42,776 bases of DNA. Origin: Bacillota bacterium (GTDB taxonomy: Bacteria; Bacillota; Bacilli; Paenibacillales; Paenibacillaceae). Below the pieces are notes generated by a model. The model saw only the letters and a program-made list of their open reading frames with translations, was not told the origin of the DNA and searched no databases. A program made the translations under genes and the position numbers. Numbering within the stretch: the first letter of the stretch is position 1; each line of letters opens with the position of its first letter. The stretch covers positions 1 to 42,776 of the forward strand of contig JAEWPC010000073.1 of NCBI GenBank assembly GCA_023460795.1. Reading direction: 5' to 3'. Of this stretch, positions 41,366 through 42,776 are shown one piece after another.

Positions 41366-42532
41366 TTAGACTTTGTAGGGCTCGCCTTTCACAAGGATGG
41401 CAAAGACGTGATGTAAAAGCTTGTTGGCGCAAGCGATCACGACTACCTTGTAGGGCTTGCCCTCTTTCCTTTTCTTCTCGTAATAAGCCTTTAACCGCTC
41501 GTTTACACCTTTCCTGAGCCCGCATTGGACGGCAACGTACAACGCTCTGCGTAAGCGTTTGGAGCCTCTCTTTGAAATGCGGCTACTACTGGCCGTAAAC
41601 TTCCCCGAGCTGTGCACCCCCGGATCCAGTCCCGCATACGCCACGAGCTGCTTCGGATCCTTAAATTGCGCCGCATCCCCAATCTCTGCCGCCAGCGCCG
41701 CAGCAAGCTTGTCTCCCACGCCGGGAATCGTCTTGAGCAGTTCCACCTCCGGAAGCGCCAGCGCCGTCTCCTCAATGGCAGTCTCAAGCTGACGTAGCTG
41801 TTCTTGTCCTGTGAGCACCATTTCCACCATACAAAGCAAGGCCGTCTGTTGCGCTTTGCTTGAATTGCTTAGAGGCGGTAACGCTTGAATCCGCTCTGCC
41901 TTTGTCTGAATCCACGCCTTACCGTGTGACGAGCCTGCCGTTTCCCGAATCGTTTATACCGTGACAGTGCCGCCGCTAAGCATATGGCGCAGAACCTGCA
42001 AGGAGGTCGTGGAAAACAAGTTGTGAAACACATTCTCGTAAGCAGGACTCACTTGATCCAATAAGGCCCTGGCGTTCTGCTTGGCCTGGACGAGCAGGGA
42101 TGTCATAAACTCATGCTGCCGCGTAAGATGCTGAAGCTCGGTCATCTCCTCCGCCCACGTTCGATGCGGCCGGATGTCTCCTCGGTAAAACATCTCAGCC
42201 AGATGCCATGCATCTACCGCGCCCGTCTTCACCTTTCGCAATTGTGTGCCTTTTGCACGTTTGGATTGCAAAGGATTCACGATGAAGTGACGATATCCTT
42301 CACGCTCCAAATAGGCGACCAGACTTCGATGGTAATGCCCTGTCGCTTCTAACACCACGACAGGCTCCAACCCCGTTATCTGTATTAATTCCTCCAGTAA
42401 GATCCCTAGCCGTTCAAACCCTTCCTGCGTATGCGCAATGCTGATGATTTTGCCATACGGTTTATTCCGATCCGTAAACGCTTGGAGCATGCTTGTCCCT
42501 TTCGACACATCCAAACCGATAATCGGTCCCAT
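41366..42532 (-). pseudogene. IS110-family transposase interrupted by one in-frame stop
   Basis: The N-terminal part (to 41954) is the DEDD catalytic domain: IIGLDVSKGTSMLQAF, VVVLEATGHYHRSLVAYLE, NPLQSKRAKG and TGAVDAWHLAEMF. The C-terminal part (41366-41839) is the Transposase_20 domain: LLKTIPGVGDKLAAALAAEIGD, AYAGLDPGVHSSGKF and SKRGSKRLRRALY. Both parts are in the same frame, separated only by a TAA at 41954-41956, with open reading on both sides, so a single nonsense change explains the break. The start at 42532 has AGGAGGAG upstream. About 389 codons is the usual family length. The copy is probably inactive unless the stop is read through. Confidence 0.9.
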
Positions 42533-42700
42533 GTCATCTCCTCCTGAATAATAGCCGGCACTCCCACGATGGTTCCAATCCCACAGCTTCGCTTGTGATT
42601 CGAGGTCCGATGCCTCAACCAGCTCAAACATGGTCATTGGGGGTAGTGGGAGAACAGTTTTTATGACGGGATCATTGCCCCTAAAAGCCGCACGTTCTCC
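42533..42700 (-). ncRNA. Possible IS110 bridge RNA region upstream of the transposase
   Basis: IS110 elements encode a bridge RNA between their left end and the transposase. Here the minus-strand leader has no gene but has structure: CTCCCAC (42645-42651 read on the minus strand) can pair with GTGGGAG (42561-42567), enclosing about 77 nt, inside which CACA(A)GC pairs with GCTGTG around GAA. The limits are guessed and no folding was done. Confidence 0.35.
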
Positions 42701-42728
42701 CGGCTACCGCCATCTTAAAACGGCCATG

Positions 42729-42760
42729 AAAAAAGGCCAACCAGAAATTCTGGCTGACCT
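42729..42760 (-). terminator. Intrinsic terminator near window end
   Basis: On the minus strand AGGTCAGCCAGA pairs with TCTGGTTGGCCT, using two G-U pairs, and is followed by six T. It would end a minus-strand gene that lies right of the window, and may mark sequence outside or at the edge of the insertion element. Confidence 0.75.
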
Positions 42761-42776
42761 GATAATACGAAAAAGC

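Noticed and set aside
41366..42637. Two separate transposase genes
   Set aside because: The two frames are the same frame with one stop between them, and together give one full-length IS110 transposase.

Overview
The window reads as chromosome of a spore-forming, GC-rich member of the Paenibacillaceae (Paenibacillus/Cohnella-like). The reasons are strong AGGAGG-type ribosome binding sites, an HrcA/CIRCE-controlled groESL operon, tandem T-box leaders, a SspH-type spore protein, an SLH-anchored surface protein, and gene order shared with the Bacillus subtilis groESL-tatAY/CY-moaC-ydiF-tsaD-rimI-tsaB-tsaE-thiL neighbourhood.

Positions 1-18.1 kb are conserved core: an MFS transporter, groES-groEL, a chemotaxis receptor, a probable operon fthC-moaC-mogA-moeA-like-tatA-tatC (folate salvage, molybdenum cofactor and Tat export), the ABC-F protein YdiF, a DnaA-box cluster, leuA behind two tandem leucine-type T-boxes with a consensus promoter, and the operon thiL-tsaE-tsaB-rimI-tsaD (thiamine-phosphate kinase, t6A tRNA modification, ribosomal protein acetylation). 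From 18.1 to 25.2 kb come smaller units: a GNAT protein, a secreted CAP-domain protein, a mini-flavoprotein, a two-gene spore unit (57-aa unknown plus sspH), a divergent NHEJ operon ku-ligD(ligase)-ligD(polymerase) with LigD split into two genes, and cardiolipin synthase.

The accessory part is 25.3-41.2 kb. It holds rmlA (-); a five-gene-plus-peptide RiPP-like operon (+), made of a nucleotidyltransferase, an ABC exporter, an unannotated 29-aa precursor, a HprK-like kinase, a PqqD-like RRE protein and a Ser-His S26 peptidase; a convergent surface-polysaccharide operon (-), made of an LhgO-like oxidase, rmlC-like, SDR epimerase, VanZ-like, GT2 and a 1285-aa SGNH/fn3/SLH protein; and a secreted GH140-like hydrolase (+). 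The RiPP-like operon has a lasso-type leader and recognition element. It lacks a lasso cyclase and transglutaminase-like protease, and its core (QSRPRWPW) cannot form a lasso ring. The promoters of all four units carry versions of one palindrome, TGATAC-N5-GTATCA. In three of them it fills exactly the 17-bp spacer between TTGACA and the -10 box, which suggests one unknown regulator controls the island.

The window ends in an IS110-family element whose transposase has one in-frame stop codon, with a structured non-coding segment upstream that may be its bridge RNA. I saw no tRNA, rRNA or CRISPR array.
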